NCBI GenBank assembly: GCA_949126835.1
Contig: OX421498.1
Span: forward strand, 32,478,000-32,541,999
Length of the DNA stretch: 64,000 nucleotides
Source: Anisus vortex
Taxonomy: Eukaryota > Mollusca > Gastropoda > Planorbidae
Direction: 5' to 3'
The notes beneath the pieces are model-generated. The model worked only from the letters and a program-made list of their open reading frames with translations. It did no database searches and was not told the origin of the DNA. This document shows positions 51,978 to 61,810 of the stretch, piece by piece (positions within the stretch are counted from its first letter, which is position 1; every line of letters starts with the position of its first letter). The translations under genes were made by a program, and so were the position numbers.

Positions 51978-54900
51978 AATATATATATCATATATATATT
52001 TCATTTATCATATGACAAATGCATATATGGAATATTTCTTCACGAGTGGTAGTCGGGCATGGAATGGGTTGCTTGGAGATACCAGGTAAACCAGTTCAAC
52101 ATCATGTAAAACATTAATAAAGATGCGGGACTAGACTCGGACCACATGTGAGCGAAGGACGCAATGATCTTCTTTGTAGAAGGAGCGTCTGTATTGTAAA
52201 AGATAAGATAAGATAAACCTGCTAGTAGGCCTAATTATAAATAATTTTATAACAATCTGAACATTTTCCACGACAACTGAAATTAATAATTATAAATCAT
52301 ACCTCGTTAAATTGATCCAGGCAGTGGAAGGAATCGGATATATAAAAAAAAGACTACAGCGTAATCCTATATGAAGCCTATAATATTACAGTATTTTAGA
52401 ATACAGTGTCTGTCGAACCGTGAACCGACGTTGCATATAGGCCTACTATCATAATAATAGGTAGTCGTGGATGTGCGCGACCGCCAGAACACCTAAGTTA
52501 GCACTTCCAGAGATAAGCATAACCATAATAATATAGGCAATAGCCGGATTTCAATTTCAAGGCGTCTGACTATTTTGTGTGTGGATAACTTACTAAGTCT
52601 AAGTTATCGCCAAAGCATTTCAGAAATATCGAACGATCTGTTAAGCTTCATCATTTAATCACATTTAAGTGTTGGCCTTAAACTATAAATCACACACTGA
52701 AAATACACTCAACTGTTAGCTTTATGTGCTAAATATTGTATTATAAATACATTTATGTATTATTAACACACTGCGATTTTTTAATGCATAATATTCATAT
52801 TTATAGGTTATAGCACACATTTTGTTTATTAGGCTACATAAAGTGTTACTTTACCTAGAGACGCAAATAAAACTGTTTATGTTAGTTTTATGAATCGAAA
52901 CATTTATGCTTCCGTAAATAAAAAAATGTAAATATTATAGTGCACAAAAGCCTGCCCAATTTAGGTCAAATTTGAACGGGGAACACACTATAAGGTCGCC
53001 GTAAGATTTAAAGGAAGATAATTCACGCGCTGACCTAGATTGCATTAGGCCTACTTGTTGTGGCTAGACACAAGACATGTGCACATTAAAATTATACTAG
53101 CCTACACACATAGATCTAGAGTCTATGTAAATAAAATGTCACTGTGCTCTGCATTTGAATGTGTTGGTGATCTAGTGCGTGTATGCGCTAGGCAAGGAAC
53201 TGAACGATGTCATTACTTTTTGAGACAATGTTTGATGTTGTGGGCGTTAATTTGTCGTAATGCTTTTTGTGACAATATAAAATCATTTTCATAAATGCTA
53301 AGAAAGGTTGTCTCCGTTAGTACATTGAAATAATAATTTTTTTATAATAAAATAAACGGTCCGGGTGGGGGACGGACAGTTGTAGGCCTATGCAGGCAAG
53401 CAAGCTTTATATTGAAGATAATTATCTTACACTTTGTAGGCACCAAAAAGATTCCCCCGTGCTAGTGGCCACTGCAAATCGGCAGACAGCGCGGGCTCAA
53501 TGGGCTGAAAAAGGTGTTTCCCAGCAACGCGTGGTGGAACGCAAAGAGCACGACATGACACGCAGAATGCCCTGGTCATCTACTGCATCCAGCAGCCTTG
53601 ACCATGTCTTGCCACTGGACAAAAAAGTGCGAGAGATTGAGGCTGACGCGGCGCAACTCTTCCTCACTTACAATCCAACACACGCGCAAGTCATCCATGT
53701 CACTTTCGTTATCTTTAATTCAAGGGACTCATCAGATATCTCCTAACCCACCCTCCAGAGACATAATTGACATTGGATGGTTCTTATCGACCCGATGAGA
53801 GAACAACAACATACCTATGCTCGAAGAATACAACAGCACACGTATACTTAAATTAGATAATACTTATGTTGTTTTGTTGTTGTTTTTGTTTGTTACTTTG
53901 TGTGTGCATTTAATCAAAGACTATAAAAAGATGGACCGATTGCTCTATTTTCGGAGCTAATATTATATGTTCTTTTTCCGTGCGCATCCAATGAGAGTTA
54001 ACACCCTTGCCCCTTATACAAGTCAATCTTATATACCGTAATTGTAAAATGGGCAAGGGTGTTAACTCTCAGCAGCAATACGGCCTATAACGCTGTCTTA
54101 AATTACTTCTACGCTGCTACGTTTGGGTAAATTTGTTCCGGTGTATAAACCTTTCGATTTCAATTTAATTTTTTTCATTGAGAAAATCATAGCGATTAAA
54201 TAAAACGTAAATGTACAAGTGCAAAAGTAAATCGGGAATTCCGAAAAGAAGTCACTCGAATCTTTAAGAGGTCTCATAAGTTTACAGACGTTCCATCTAG
54301 ATAGAAGATTTTTACGTCCACAAGGCCCAAAACTCCTGCAGGGCGACAGGGATCGGTCGGTGGTGGCAGGGATAGAACCCGCGACGTGTCAGTTGGTTTT
54401 TGGTTGCCAGTCTGGTGAACCGCTGGACCAGCCAGAATTATTACAGCAAGCGGCCCATCCTCTTATAGTCTTTGGTTGAATGTATTTTCCTTACCTCATT
54501 AAAGCTGCTTCTAGAGACTGAAAATCAACCTTTGACCTCTTGATGTCGCTGGCCAATCGGGCAATGAACTCTTCAAAAGTACTGGCCATATCCGGTTCCT
54601 CGAGGTGAAGTCTCTGCCACATGGCTTTAATGATGTCTTCACTGGAAAAAAAAAGTAGCAATGAGATCACGCTGACAAAACGACAAACAAAGAATATATT
54701 GGAGTGGAGAAAAAAACAGACAACACAAATGCACTAAAAAGGATCTTACAATTTACGAAAACGTAATCTATAGTCACAGACCCAGTGGCAGAACATGTTG
54801 TTGTTGTTGTTTTTTTGCGGGCCCTTGTGCAATTTTCAATGGTGGGCTCTTTCGATTCTAAGACTCGATGGGAAAAAGAACAAACTAATTTCGCTATTTG

Positions 54901-57900
54901 CCAGAGGCCCGCACAAACTCTGGGCCCCTTGTGAAATCACAACCTACATCACCGGTTACGTGTACTGCTAAGACCAGACATAAGCTGATAATCGAATGTG
55001 GTGCATCTTTCAAGATATTTCCAATTTTGTAAAAAACAGAATACTTACTCTTGAAATATTTTGTTAGCGCCGATATGATTTAACATTTCCTTGAATTGTT
55101 TCTCCTCTTGAGCAGGGTCGACCACTCCAGCCTCCCCTTCGTACACCGTGCTCTCCTTGATTGGAACAAAATGAGTGCATTTAGGTTCAATTTAGAATAA
55201 TTATTAGCTGCGCGTTTTGTACTTTGTGAAAAAAGGGGAACAAGCCAAAACTGTAATAAAATGTTTTCTCCCTTGAATTGGCTTCTTATATTATTAATAT
55301 GTTTTTCAAAAGATTATTGCGTTTTACATTTAATACTGTTTCATTGTGCAATTATTATTTTAAAAAAAAAAACAGCTTCAAAACCTGAAAAACACATGAC
55401 ATATTGAGGAATGGAAACAGAATAGTCAAAATTTGCTTTAAAATAACAAATCGTGGCTTTTACACAGAGGGCTATCAGAGATCATAGGTCTATAAAATAC
55501 ACAATTTTCTCGTAAGAAAATGCGTTAAATATGAATGTGGAAATGCGTTAAATATGAATGTAGAAATGCATTAAATTATATATAGGGTCCATATTTTATT
55601 AAAAGTTCACTAGTTATGCATTAGGAAACGTTACTTTTGCTATATATTAGGAAACCTAACTTTTGTTATGCATTGGGAAACCTTACTTTTGCTATGCATT
55701 GGGAATTTGGGAAACCCAACTTTTTCTTGTGCATTAGGAAACCTTACTTATGCCCGTGAATTGTGAAACCTTACTTTTGCTATGCATTGGGAAACATTAC
55801 TTTTTTATGTATTAGCAAACCTTACTTTTGCCTGTGCATTGGGAAACCTTACTTTTGCTATGCATTGGGAAACCTTACTTTTGCTATGTATTAGCAAACC
55901 TTACTTTTGCCTGTGCATTAGGAAACCTTACATATGCCCGTGCATTGTGAAACCTTACTTTTGCTATGCATTGTGAAACCTTGCTTTTGTTATGTATTAG
56001 CAAACCTTACTTTTGCCTGTGCATTAGGAAACCTTACTTATGCCCGTGCATTGTGAAACCTTACTTTTGCTATGCATTGTGAAACCTTACTTTTGTTATG
56101 TATTAGCAAACCTTACTTTTGCCTGTGCATTAGCAAACCTTACTTTTGCCTGTGCATTAGGAAATCTTACTTATGTCCGTGCATTGTGAAACCTTACTTT
56201 TGTAATGCATCGGAAAACATTACTTTTGCTATGCATTGAGAAACCTTAATTTTGTTATGTATTAGTAAACCTTACTTTTGCAATCACACATTTTAGCTAG
56301 CCAAGCTTTTATAATTGGTGTTTCCCAAAAGAAAGGAAAAACTACTTTTTTCCCCCAGTCTCGTACCTTAGTAAACTCTAAGGCGGTTATGCAAAATCTA
56401 AAATAATCTCTTATTTCAATTAAAAATGACGCTAAACAGCATTCCATCATGGAATTTTATATTTTAGCTTGGAAAAGGATTGCGTGAAAAATTTCAAAAG
56501 ACCAATAATTTAACATCTTTTAAAAACCTTTATAAAATGCATGGTCTGTTAACAAAAGCGAAGGATAAGCGTGGGGTGCAATAATATATTGTATGGTATA
56601 AAACTAACTACTGTACACTATAACATTCAAAATAAGAGTAACAAACTATACAAATGCGTTCAATATCTGACCTCGGCGTTGTCGTCGTCGTCATAATGAT
56701 CCCGGGAAGCAGACGGCGAGCGTATGCCCAAAAAACTTCCTGTAAAGGGAGACGATAACCTCGCTATGATTCAAACAGAATCGTAATGAATCGAAAGAAG
56801 AAAAGTGCGGGCGTGATTGGAACGTTAGAGTTTCATTTAGCATTTTAATTTTAAACACAAAACTATCGATCATTCCTCAAGAACATTTTTATGAAGCAAT
56901 ATTATTGAAGCTACACAATAGTGTAGCCCAGTTAAAAAAAAAAGGGTAATGATGTTTTAAGAATGGCACATTTATCAATTATTTTTTTTATTTTTTTTTA
57001 AAGAGACAGTAAAAAATAAACAATGAAAATTATTTTTCTAATTAAAAGTCTTTTTTAGTATGTATGTAAATAACTCTAGAAGGTCCAATCACACGTAGAC
57101 TATATGTAATATGTTTAATTTAATGACAGCATACGAATTATTACGAATTGACACTTGTTACACTCGTACACATGTTGTGATCCAATATCAATGTAGGCCT
57201 ATATAAAATAAACGTATTAAATATAAAGGCACCGGCGTCTTTTTAGCTGCGTGCCAGGTGAATGTGGTAGATAGAATATTGCAAATACTTAGTAAAAGTA
57301 AAGTACCCTTCTGACCAAATGGATCATAGGGACAGTAAAGCAGCGTTCACCAGTTTTCTGTGGCCATGGTATACTAAGGGATTGTGTTGCCAGCACAATG
57401 TCTAGCCGCCTTTACTTTATCCCAACTAAAGGAAGGTACCCATCAGAGCTGGGTAGACTCAGAGACACCGGGAACAAATCCTAGCCTTCACAAGGATTTG
57501 AACCCAGGACCTTCCGTACGCTAGTCGAACGCGCTGCCACTCGGCCACCATGCCTCATAAAAAACAAAATATTTTACTAGCATTTATTTTTCGTCAAATA
57601 GGGATTTATTCCACAGGCTTACAAAGGGATTGTACGGCAGCACAATCTCCTGTCGCATTCGCATAGCCTAATCCAACTAAAAGTGTGTAAATTTCAGAGC
57701 CCGCAACCTACGGACTGGGAATTCATATCACAATAGCTTGACTACAGCATTGCCCATTAAACCCAGCAAAAACAAACAACACCACACATATACATTAAAC
57801 ACAATAACACAACTACTCACCAAATCCTTCAGTGAACTCCTCTAGAGTGAGGAAGCCATTGCCATCATTGTCCAGTGAGTCAAAGACCACTTCCAGCTGG

Positions 57901-59484
57901 TCAGGGGACACTGGCAGTTCGGACCTAAGCCTCTGCATGTCTGACTTTGTGATGTATCCTTTCTCTTCTTTGTCGCACAGGCGAAACAGTTCCTGGGGGA
58001 GATTCAAAGACAATTTTAAAGGTTTCAATACGTGTCGAGAAATTAAAAGTAAAGTACCCTTCGGACCAAACTGATCATAGGGCTGGTGAACCAGCGTTCA
58101 CCAGTTTCTATGGCCAGGCCACGGCATTCTTGGGGATGTATGGCCAGCACAATGCCCAGCCGCCTTTTCTTTACCCCAACTAATGTCAGGTGCACATCAG
58201 AGCTGGGTAGACTCAGGCACACCATCCAGGCTCGGGAAAAAATCCTAGCTGTGTCAAGGAATGCTGTGCTTAAAAACAACAACACCCGTAATGTATTATT
58301 TTCCCGATTGTTAGAGTTCATGTTCTTTAAACTATATGTTAATTGCATTAACTTTGCAAGTATGTTAAGTCATACAATTAACACCCAATTTAACTTTCAA
58401 TTTGACTTTCAACGATAGCAACGTGAGGGGCGGAGAATCGAGAGGAATGGATGACAGTCATGTCATATGTGACGCCCCAACGGTCTCAAAACGACACGTA
58501 GAATGTAGGTAGGAGGACTATCAGTTACAATAGTCATAAATTCTTTATTATCTTCACGCGATTTTTCCAGTGCCATGGATCAAAGCTTCATACACAGTAA
58601 GACCGAAGGGAAAAATACAAAAATAAAACAACAACATTCTTTTTGTTGTTGTTTGTTTCATTGTAGCAGACGTGAAAACTTTCAACCATTATAATATAAT
58701 ATACACAGTGGTCGGCGGCGTTTCTAGATTCTGAAGGCATTGAGCACTTCTTCCTGTTCTCCAACCGTTGATAAGGCTTCTCATTTTGATTTTATATTCA
58801 CATCCCAAACACACACTATCGATAATTTTTCTTTTTAGTAATCTCCAATCCCAAATGGTAATGAGAGTTTTTGTTTTCTTTCTACCAGCCCCAACAGTTG
58901 TTGTTGTAGTTGTACAACCGCTGATCTACAATAAACAAATTTTCGGGGGCTTGTGGACAATTATCTGAAGATTGTTTCACTTGCTTTCGGAAGCAAGATG
59001 CCCGCTGCGTTAGGCAACAATAATTGTTGGAAAACAGTACATACAGTCCATTTAACTTTCGGATCAAACCCACCATTGGGGGCACTGAGTATGATAGTAG
59101 GTCTATGGGGAGTATCGCTATAGGCCTACAAATGACCACCATTATCAATATTTTGTTTATCTTCACCAAACAACATATTCAACCGACGCATTCGTAAATT
59201 ACTTCTGTTACTAAGTTAAAGTGAAGTGTACTTATAATAATTAGCCGGCGTTAACTTCTTTCTCATAATATGGCGATTTAATTCATAGTATTCGATAGTA
59301 AAATGAGTTTTAAAAAATTGATCTAATACTAAATGAAACTAACTTCTGCTTTCTGTGCCATCATGTCCTGCATACTGTCCAACATGTCCTGATTTGGCTC
59401 CGTCATCATGTCCTGTAAAGTGTCCGAGTCCTGGTTAGAATCTCTCGTGTCCTCGAAGCTCAAATTATTGTGAAGAGTTGCCAT
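37177..59484 (-). CDS. CRACR2A: CRACR2A-like EF-hand / coiled-coil / Rab GTPase, complete, 20 coding exons, 732 aa
   Basis: Minus-strand exons in order: 59484-59344, 57992-57821, 56739-56672, 55155-55049, 54641-54495, 49802-49712, 49147-49052, 48898-48827, 48341-48226, 46148-46077, 45424-45364, 44778-44752, 43229-43132, 41970-41707, 41240-41180, 41036-40904, 40689-40493, 38486-38376, 37463-37387, 37264-37177. Phases agree throughout; 732 codons, close to human long CRACR2A (731). Order: acidic N-terminus; EF-hand pair, the second canonical ([12 protein letters not shown]), the first weak ([12 protein letters not shown]); coiled coil from about residue 165 to 375; GSVLGKYF; an acidic 88-codon linker exon; Rab domain with P-loop [31 protein letters not shown] and terminal CCSR for prenylation. 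CRACR2A binds Ca2+ and, in vertebrates, links store-operated calcium entry with vesicle and dynein trafficking. RASEF and Rab44 share the layout, but the coiled-coil wording and GSVxGKY fit CRACR2A best. Confidence 0.94.
37890..38215 (-). mobile_element. LINE 3'-end fragment (AGCGC family), copy 3, split by an hAT MITE
   Basis: 'tgctgccaacaagcataatg', 'gctcagagcacattt', 'gagcaacaaacac' and 'agaactgggctacggttctc' parallel 10271-10420. The match resumes after the MITE at 38208 with 'ttctaggctaga', where the other copy has 'ggctagatattt'. Intron of CRACR2A. Confidence 0.6.
38019..38207. mobile_element. hAT-type MITE (family 2, copy B), nested in a LINE fragment
   Basis: Left end CAGGGGTTGGCAACCTATGG and right end AGGTTGCTATCCCCTG are inverted repeats. 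Flanks CTCAAGGC and TTCTAGGC agree at 6/8. Internal words match the 30031 and 47822 copies in reverse orientation. Confidence 0.82.
39010..40165. repeat. ~36-bp minisatellite in a CRACR2A intron, interrupted by a LINE fragment
   Basis: Units built on 'aacactacacattagcacat' followed by 'gctatgtacacaatag' repeat from about 39010 to 39178 and from 39640 to 40165, often alternating with a shorter 'agcacaacacatt' unit. It encodes only spurious low-complexity frames. Confidence 0.93.
39179..39637 (-). mobile_element. 5'-truncated LINE fragment with GATAA-type tail
   Basis: The left edge is gataagataagatt, i.e. a (TTATC)n tail on the minus strand, preceded there by AATAAA-like sequence. Minus-strand reading from 39551 gives [20 protein letters not shown] and LVRLFQ, matching the last residues of LINE ORF2 proteins ('R.[11 protein letters not shown]..irl.N'). 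It splits the surrounding minisatellite. Confidence 0.78.
42026..42722. mobile_element. CCGTAAAATCTC inverted-repeat element, long copy (CRACR2A intron)
   Basis: Left taccgtaaaatcttgatt and right (reversed) taccgtaaaatctcgagt termini, with TA at both outer edges. 'aagccacact' and 'agcacagctt' words lie inside. About 697 bp and non-coding. It may be a TA-target (Tc1/mariner-like) MITE, but the class is uncertain. Confidence 0.72.
45600..45960. other. Unidentified GC-richer block in a CRACR2A intron
   Basis: Between exons 45364-45424 and 46077-46148. It has a 105-codon minus frame (45611-45928) whose first half is compositionally more complex (gcgcgc words) than the AT-rich intron around it. 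No domain or splice context supports it as an exon. It is probably an old repeat. Confidence 0.3.
47822..47996. mobile_element. hAT-type MITE (family 2, copy C)
   Basis: 175 bp with ends CAGGGATCAGCGACC and GGTTGCAGACCCATG. Exact 8-bp duplication TACTAAAA at 47814-47821 and 47997-48004. Shares 'aaagtgtgcc' and 'gccaacagcctaaaa' words with copies A and B. Intron of CRACR2A. Confidence 0.9.
48605..48700 (-). mobile_element. GATAA-tailed LINE 3' end (minus orientation)
   Basis: (ttatc)n at 48615-48632 is followed by 'attacagacgctccttctat' and 'aagaagattattgcgtcc', the mirror image of 52150-52215. Intron of CRACR2A. Confidence 0.7.
50252..50600. mobile_element. Possible mariner-like remnant, low confidence
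   Basis: 'cagggtgtttcataaagtat' at 50252 resembles the outer end of some mariner-type elements. It is followed by degraded sequence with no clear transposase and no second terminus located. Confidence 0.25.
50740..51072 (+). mobile_element. CR1/L2-like LINE 3' fragment
   Basis: Plus-strand reading contains [18 protein letters not shown], the 'F...AP.LWN.LP' ending of CR1/L2 ORF2, then LLKRA. It is followed by 'gagcgcactgagcatgctaa' and 'gatagaagcgc', a typical 3' UTR hairpin core before an A/T tail. CRACR2A intron. Confidence 0.65.
51218..51238. repeat. (GT)n microsatellite
   Basis: About ten TG dinucleotides, followed by a G-rich tract to 51275. Confidence 0.85.
51893..52003. repeat. (AT)n microsatellite
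   Basis: Includes an uninterrupted run of about 20 AT units at 51929-51970, flanked by imperfect AT sequence. Confidence 0.93.
52010..52215 (+). mobile_element. GATAA-tailed LINE 3' fragment (plus orientation)
   Basis: [12 protein letters not shown] (the 'F..R....WN.L' end of ORF2) is read from about 52036. It is followed by 'ggacgcaatgatcttctttg', 'gaaggagcgtctgta' and a terminal (gataa)n at 52199-52215. Confidence 0.75.
53390..53746 (+). other. CpG-rich 118-codon open frame within a CRACR2A intron
   Basis: ATG at 53390 to a stop at 53746, antisense to CRACR2A in its 4.7-kb intron between exons 54495 and 49802. Composition is clearly richer in G+C and CpG than the surroundings and the residues are diverse, without low complexity. 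I recognise no domain. It might be a short intronless gene, a retroposed fragment or part of an unknown repeat. Confidence 0.25.
53998..54065. mobile_element. Miniature TTAA-flanked palindromic element
   Basis: Two perfect 21-bp arms (53992-54012 and 54051-54071) face each other across a 38-nt loop. Within them, TTAA at 53998-54001 and 54062-54065 bounds a 60-bp unit beginning CACCCTTGCCC and ending GGGCAAGGGTG. It fits a tiny piggyBac-type MITE or a strong RNA hairpin. Confidence 0.6.
54283..54440 (-). repeat. SINE-like fragment with GATAA-LINE 3' end
   Basis: 'tttacagacgttccat' and 'agaagatttttacgtcc' relate it to the GATAA-tailed LINE. It is followed by 'gggatagaacccgcgacg', a B-box complement, and 'gtctggtgaaccgctggacc', a tRNA-like end. 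Together this suggests a SINE using that LINE's 3' end. CRACR2A intron. Confidence 0.5.
55610..56285. repeat. ~27-29-bp minisatellite in a CRACR2A intron
   Basis: More than twenty variants of 'gaaaccttacttttgctatg' plus 'cattgg', with alternating 'gcctgtgcattag' and 'gcccgtgcattgt' unit types, suggesting a higher-order repeat of two or three unit types. Confidence 0.92.
57291..57557 (-). repeat. tRNA-derived SINE, copy 7 (best-preserved)
   Basis: Full-length reverse copy with a clear tRNA-like head at the right end: 'gctgccactcggccaccatg' is the complement of the A-box region and 'aggatttgaacccaggacc' of the B-box. It lies in the CRACR2A intron between exons 57821 and 56739. Confidence 0.9.
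58045..58262 (-). repeat. tRNA-derived SINE, copy 8 (lacks tRNA head)
   Basis: Begins 'aagtaaagtacccttcggac'. The body runs through 'gtatggccagcacaatgccc' and 'agagctgggtagactcagg', then stops at 'aaaaaatcctagctgtg' before the tRNA-like part. CRACR2A intron 1. Confidence 0.85.
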
Positions 59485-59950
59485 CGTGGCACTGAAAAAA
59501 ATATACAATGAAGTTGAATAAAAAAAAAAAAAACACAACTATTTTACAAACATGGCATTGACCTTTACTACACTAAGATAAGACCATGTTCCGTTGGGTT
59601 GTAGTTGTAGTTTTTTTTTTGTTTTGTTTATTTACAAAGTCTGATTAATGAAATGTGTCACTAAATGTCTAAACAAACGTGTACACAAGCGCGCGCACAC
59701 ACACACAAACAACACATACATAATCATGTTTTGTCCACAGACAGTTTTACATTAGGGGGAGGGGTGATGCGGAACACGTCTGCTTGAAAACAATTCCCAT
59801 AGTGAGGGGGAGGGTAACTCTTATGTTTGTAGTATCATAATATTGTTGAAAACAAATTTAATCCACCAAGACAGGGATGAGGAAATCATTTCTACCCTAC
59901 CGTCAGTAGGCTAAGTCTACTGACATGTTCATATGGCATCCTTTCTTCGT
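59485..59950. promoter_or_regulatory. Region upstream of CRACR2A first coding exon
   Basis: On the minus strand, tttttttcag ends at 59492, so the coding exon (from 59491) follows a 5' untranslated exon lying at higher coordinates. A (CA)n stretch lies near 59692-59706. No promoter element can be assigned. Confidence 0.4.
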
Positions 59951-60225
59951 CAAGGGACGATGGCGCAGTCTCCCTTTCCCCTGCCCCTCGCCTTTCTCCT
60001 GGCTCGCTTCACTTCACTCCTTTCTGTGAGGGTGGCTTCTGCGGCTTGAGTGCCCTCACGCACCTTGGACCGCCAGAAGGTGTGTTCCTCAGCAAGGCCC
60101 TCCCACGTTTTGTGGTCAATGCGTGCCAGTATTAAGTCTTGTTTGCAGACGTCTTTAAAACGTAGGCAAGGGCGATCTCTTTTTCTTGTTCCAGCTGCCA
60201 GCTCTCCATACAGCAGGATATGATT
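59950..60225 (-). mobile_element. LINE ORF2 C-terminal fragment
   Basis: Minus-strand reading: LLYGELAAGTRKRDRPCLRF, then KDVCKQDLILARID, HKTWEGLAEEHTFWRSKVRE and a basic RRKARGR end. This matches the 'GEL..G.R.rG.P.LRfKDvcKrDL....i....WE..A.dR..WR..v..G' tail of invertebrate non-LTR retrotransposons. It is 5' truncated next to a 36-bp repeat. Confidence 0.82.
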
Positions 60226-60280
60226 ACGTGACATTAAAAGCACTAACAAAATTCCCATCAAAAAATTAATTTTATACAAC

Positions 60281-60388
60281 AAAATGGCTCCACCTGCAGT
60301 TATGAGCCAAGGCTCTAAAATGGCTCCACCTGCAGCTATGAGCCAAGGCTCTAAAATGGCTCCACCTGCAGCTATGAGCCAAGGCTCT
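60281..60388. repeat. 36-bp minisatellite, three copies
   Basis: Unit 'aaaatggctccacctgcagc' plus 'tatgagccaaggctct', three times, first copy with one difference. The frame stays open on both strands because 36 is a multiple of three. Confidence 0.95.
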
Positions 60389-60819
60389 AAAAAAATGTTT
60401 TTGATTTTCTTCTTTTTTGTGCTTAGGGCATCTAAGGGTCCTGTGTGGAGTCCTGAAAAGTGTTGATTCACTACATAAATCTTCTGCATAACCCTGCCGG
60501 TCAGTAATTGCCATTTCTTAAAACTTAAAGTACCATTGACTACGACAATATTATTACTATATTAAACATATATATTTTATTGTCAAAGCCAGTTATTCCC
60601 AAATGGCCTCACGCTAAACCCCTAGGGTCTCGTGAAAAAACGTGATTTCGTGGATCTCGTGAGATTTTCAGTTCTGAACTAGACGGTGTCAGTAAGCTTA
60701 GTTTTTTTTTAGTTTTTTTTTATAGTTTCAGCCAAATGATATGTTTGTTAAATTGAGGTTTCGGAATACAGGGTCGCACTGGATAGCGAATGGGCCGATC
60801 CGGAATTGAACTAAAAATC

Positions 60820-61810
60820 CGTGAATATGTGCTGCCACTTACAACACCCTCTGTAGATTACAATAATGAGGATTCTCAGCACTGTTTTGAATACGCTGTA
60901 ATTTGGCGACTTTATTGTCAGATATCCCGATTAGCAGAGCATTAAAGTAGTCCATGCGCGAAAGTATAAAGGCAGCGGCAAATAACAGATAAGGTCGGAC
61001 CCGACCAAGTCTACGCAGCTGTAAATAAAGGCATCTTCATGGGCTGCTTATGTGGGCGTCGAAAGACAACTGTGAGTCAATGAGGATACTCGGGTTTTTT
61101 CATTTAGTTATTTTATTTTGAATTCTGAACTTGAATTACATCGGTCTTATCCTTATTCCATTTTAAGTCTGTTGTCCACCATCTAGGTGCAGACATTTAC
61201 AATAAATAGCAAAACTAATGTTAGCTGCTTCATTTGCAAAAGCAGAATCATGCAACTGCGAATCATCAGTGTAGAAGTAGTATGAAATACCAAAAGGCCT
61301 GATAACATAACCAAGTGGATGAGTGTACATTATAAACAGTACTGGGCCTAGAACTATAACTGATCACTGTATTACTCCCTATTGTAGAGTCGAGCATGCT
61401 GAGATTTAACGTCACATAACCATCTATAATGATACTTTGCGTGCGTTCGGTTAGGTAGGATTTAAACCACCTGCAAACACAACCTGGGCAACCAAATGTA
61501 GTAGACAATCTATCAATAAGAATCTCGTGGTCAAGCGTATCAAACGCAATTGAATTGACACTTGATCAGAGTCAGACGCGCAAAGAAGGTCATTCATTAT
61601 CCTGACCAGTGCCGTCTAAGTGCTATGGCACTTCCTGTAAGCTGGCTGGAACTGTTCCAACAGGTCATCATGCTCTAAGTGGATAAAATGACTGTGCCAA
61701 TACGATACGCTCCAGAACTTTTAATAGAAACGGTAGGTTTGATACTGGCCAGTAATTCTTAGGGCACTCAGCATTCAGATTGGACTTTTTAGAATAGGGA
61801 TTGGGCAAGA
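60820..61810 (-). mobile_element. CR1-like LINE, degenerate reverse-transcriptase region
   Basis: Minus-strand fragments in RT order: NYWPVSNLPFLLKVLERIV (about 61770-61710), FDTLDHEILIDRLSTTFG and WFKSYLTERTQSIIIDG (about 61550-61420), LGPVLFIMYTHPLG (about 61350-61310), the catalytic-site relic FYTDDSQLHDSAFANEA (about 61280-61220), and ISDNKVAKLQRIQN (about 60940-60890). Several frameshifts and stops separate the blocks, so it is long dead. Confidence 0.88.

Noticed and set aside
55782..55976. 64-codon frame rich in Cys/Leu
   Set aside because: Translation of the 27-29-bp minisatellite.
58086..58418. Overlapping frames of about 100-110 codons
   Set aside because: Both are readings of the SINE copy at 58045-58262.
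37177..59484. Identification as RASEF (Rab45) or Rab44
   Set aside because: The architecture is shared, but the segments KxLYEEMExQIKxE, KQLDxL, NKxLRD and GSVxGKY follow CRACR2A much better.
60272..60514. Frames with repeated 'AHSCRWSHFRAL' or 'MAPPAAMSQGSK'
   Set aside because: Translations of the 36-bp triplicate. The only meaningful coding similarity nearby is the LINE tail at 59950-60225.
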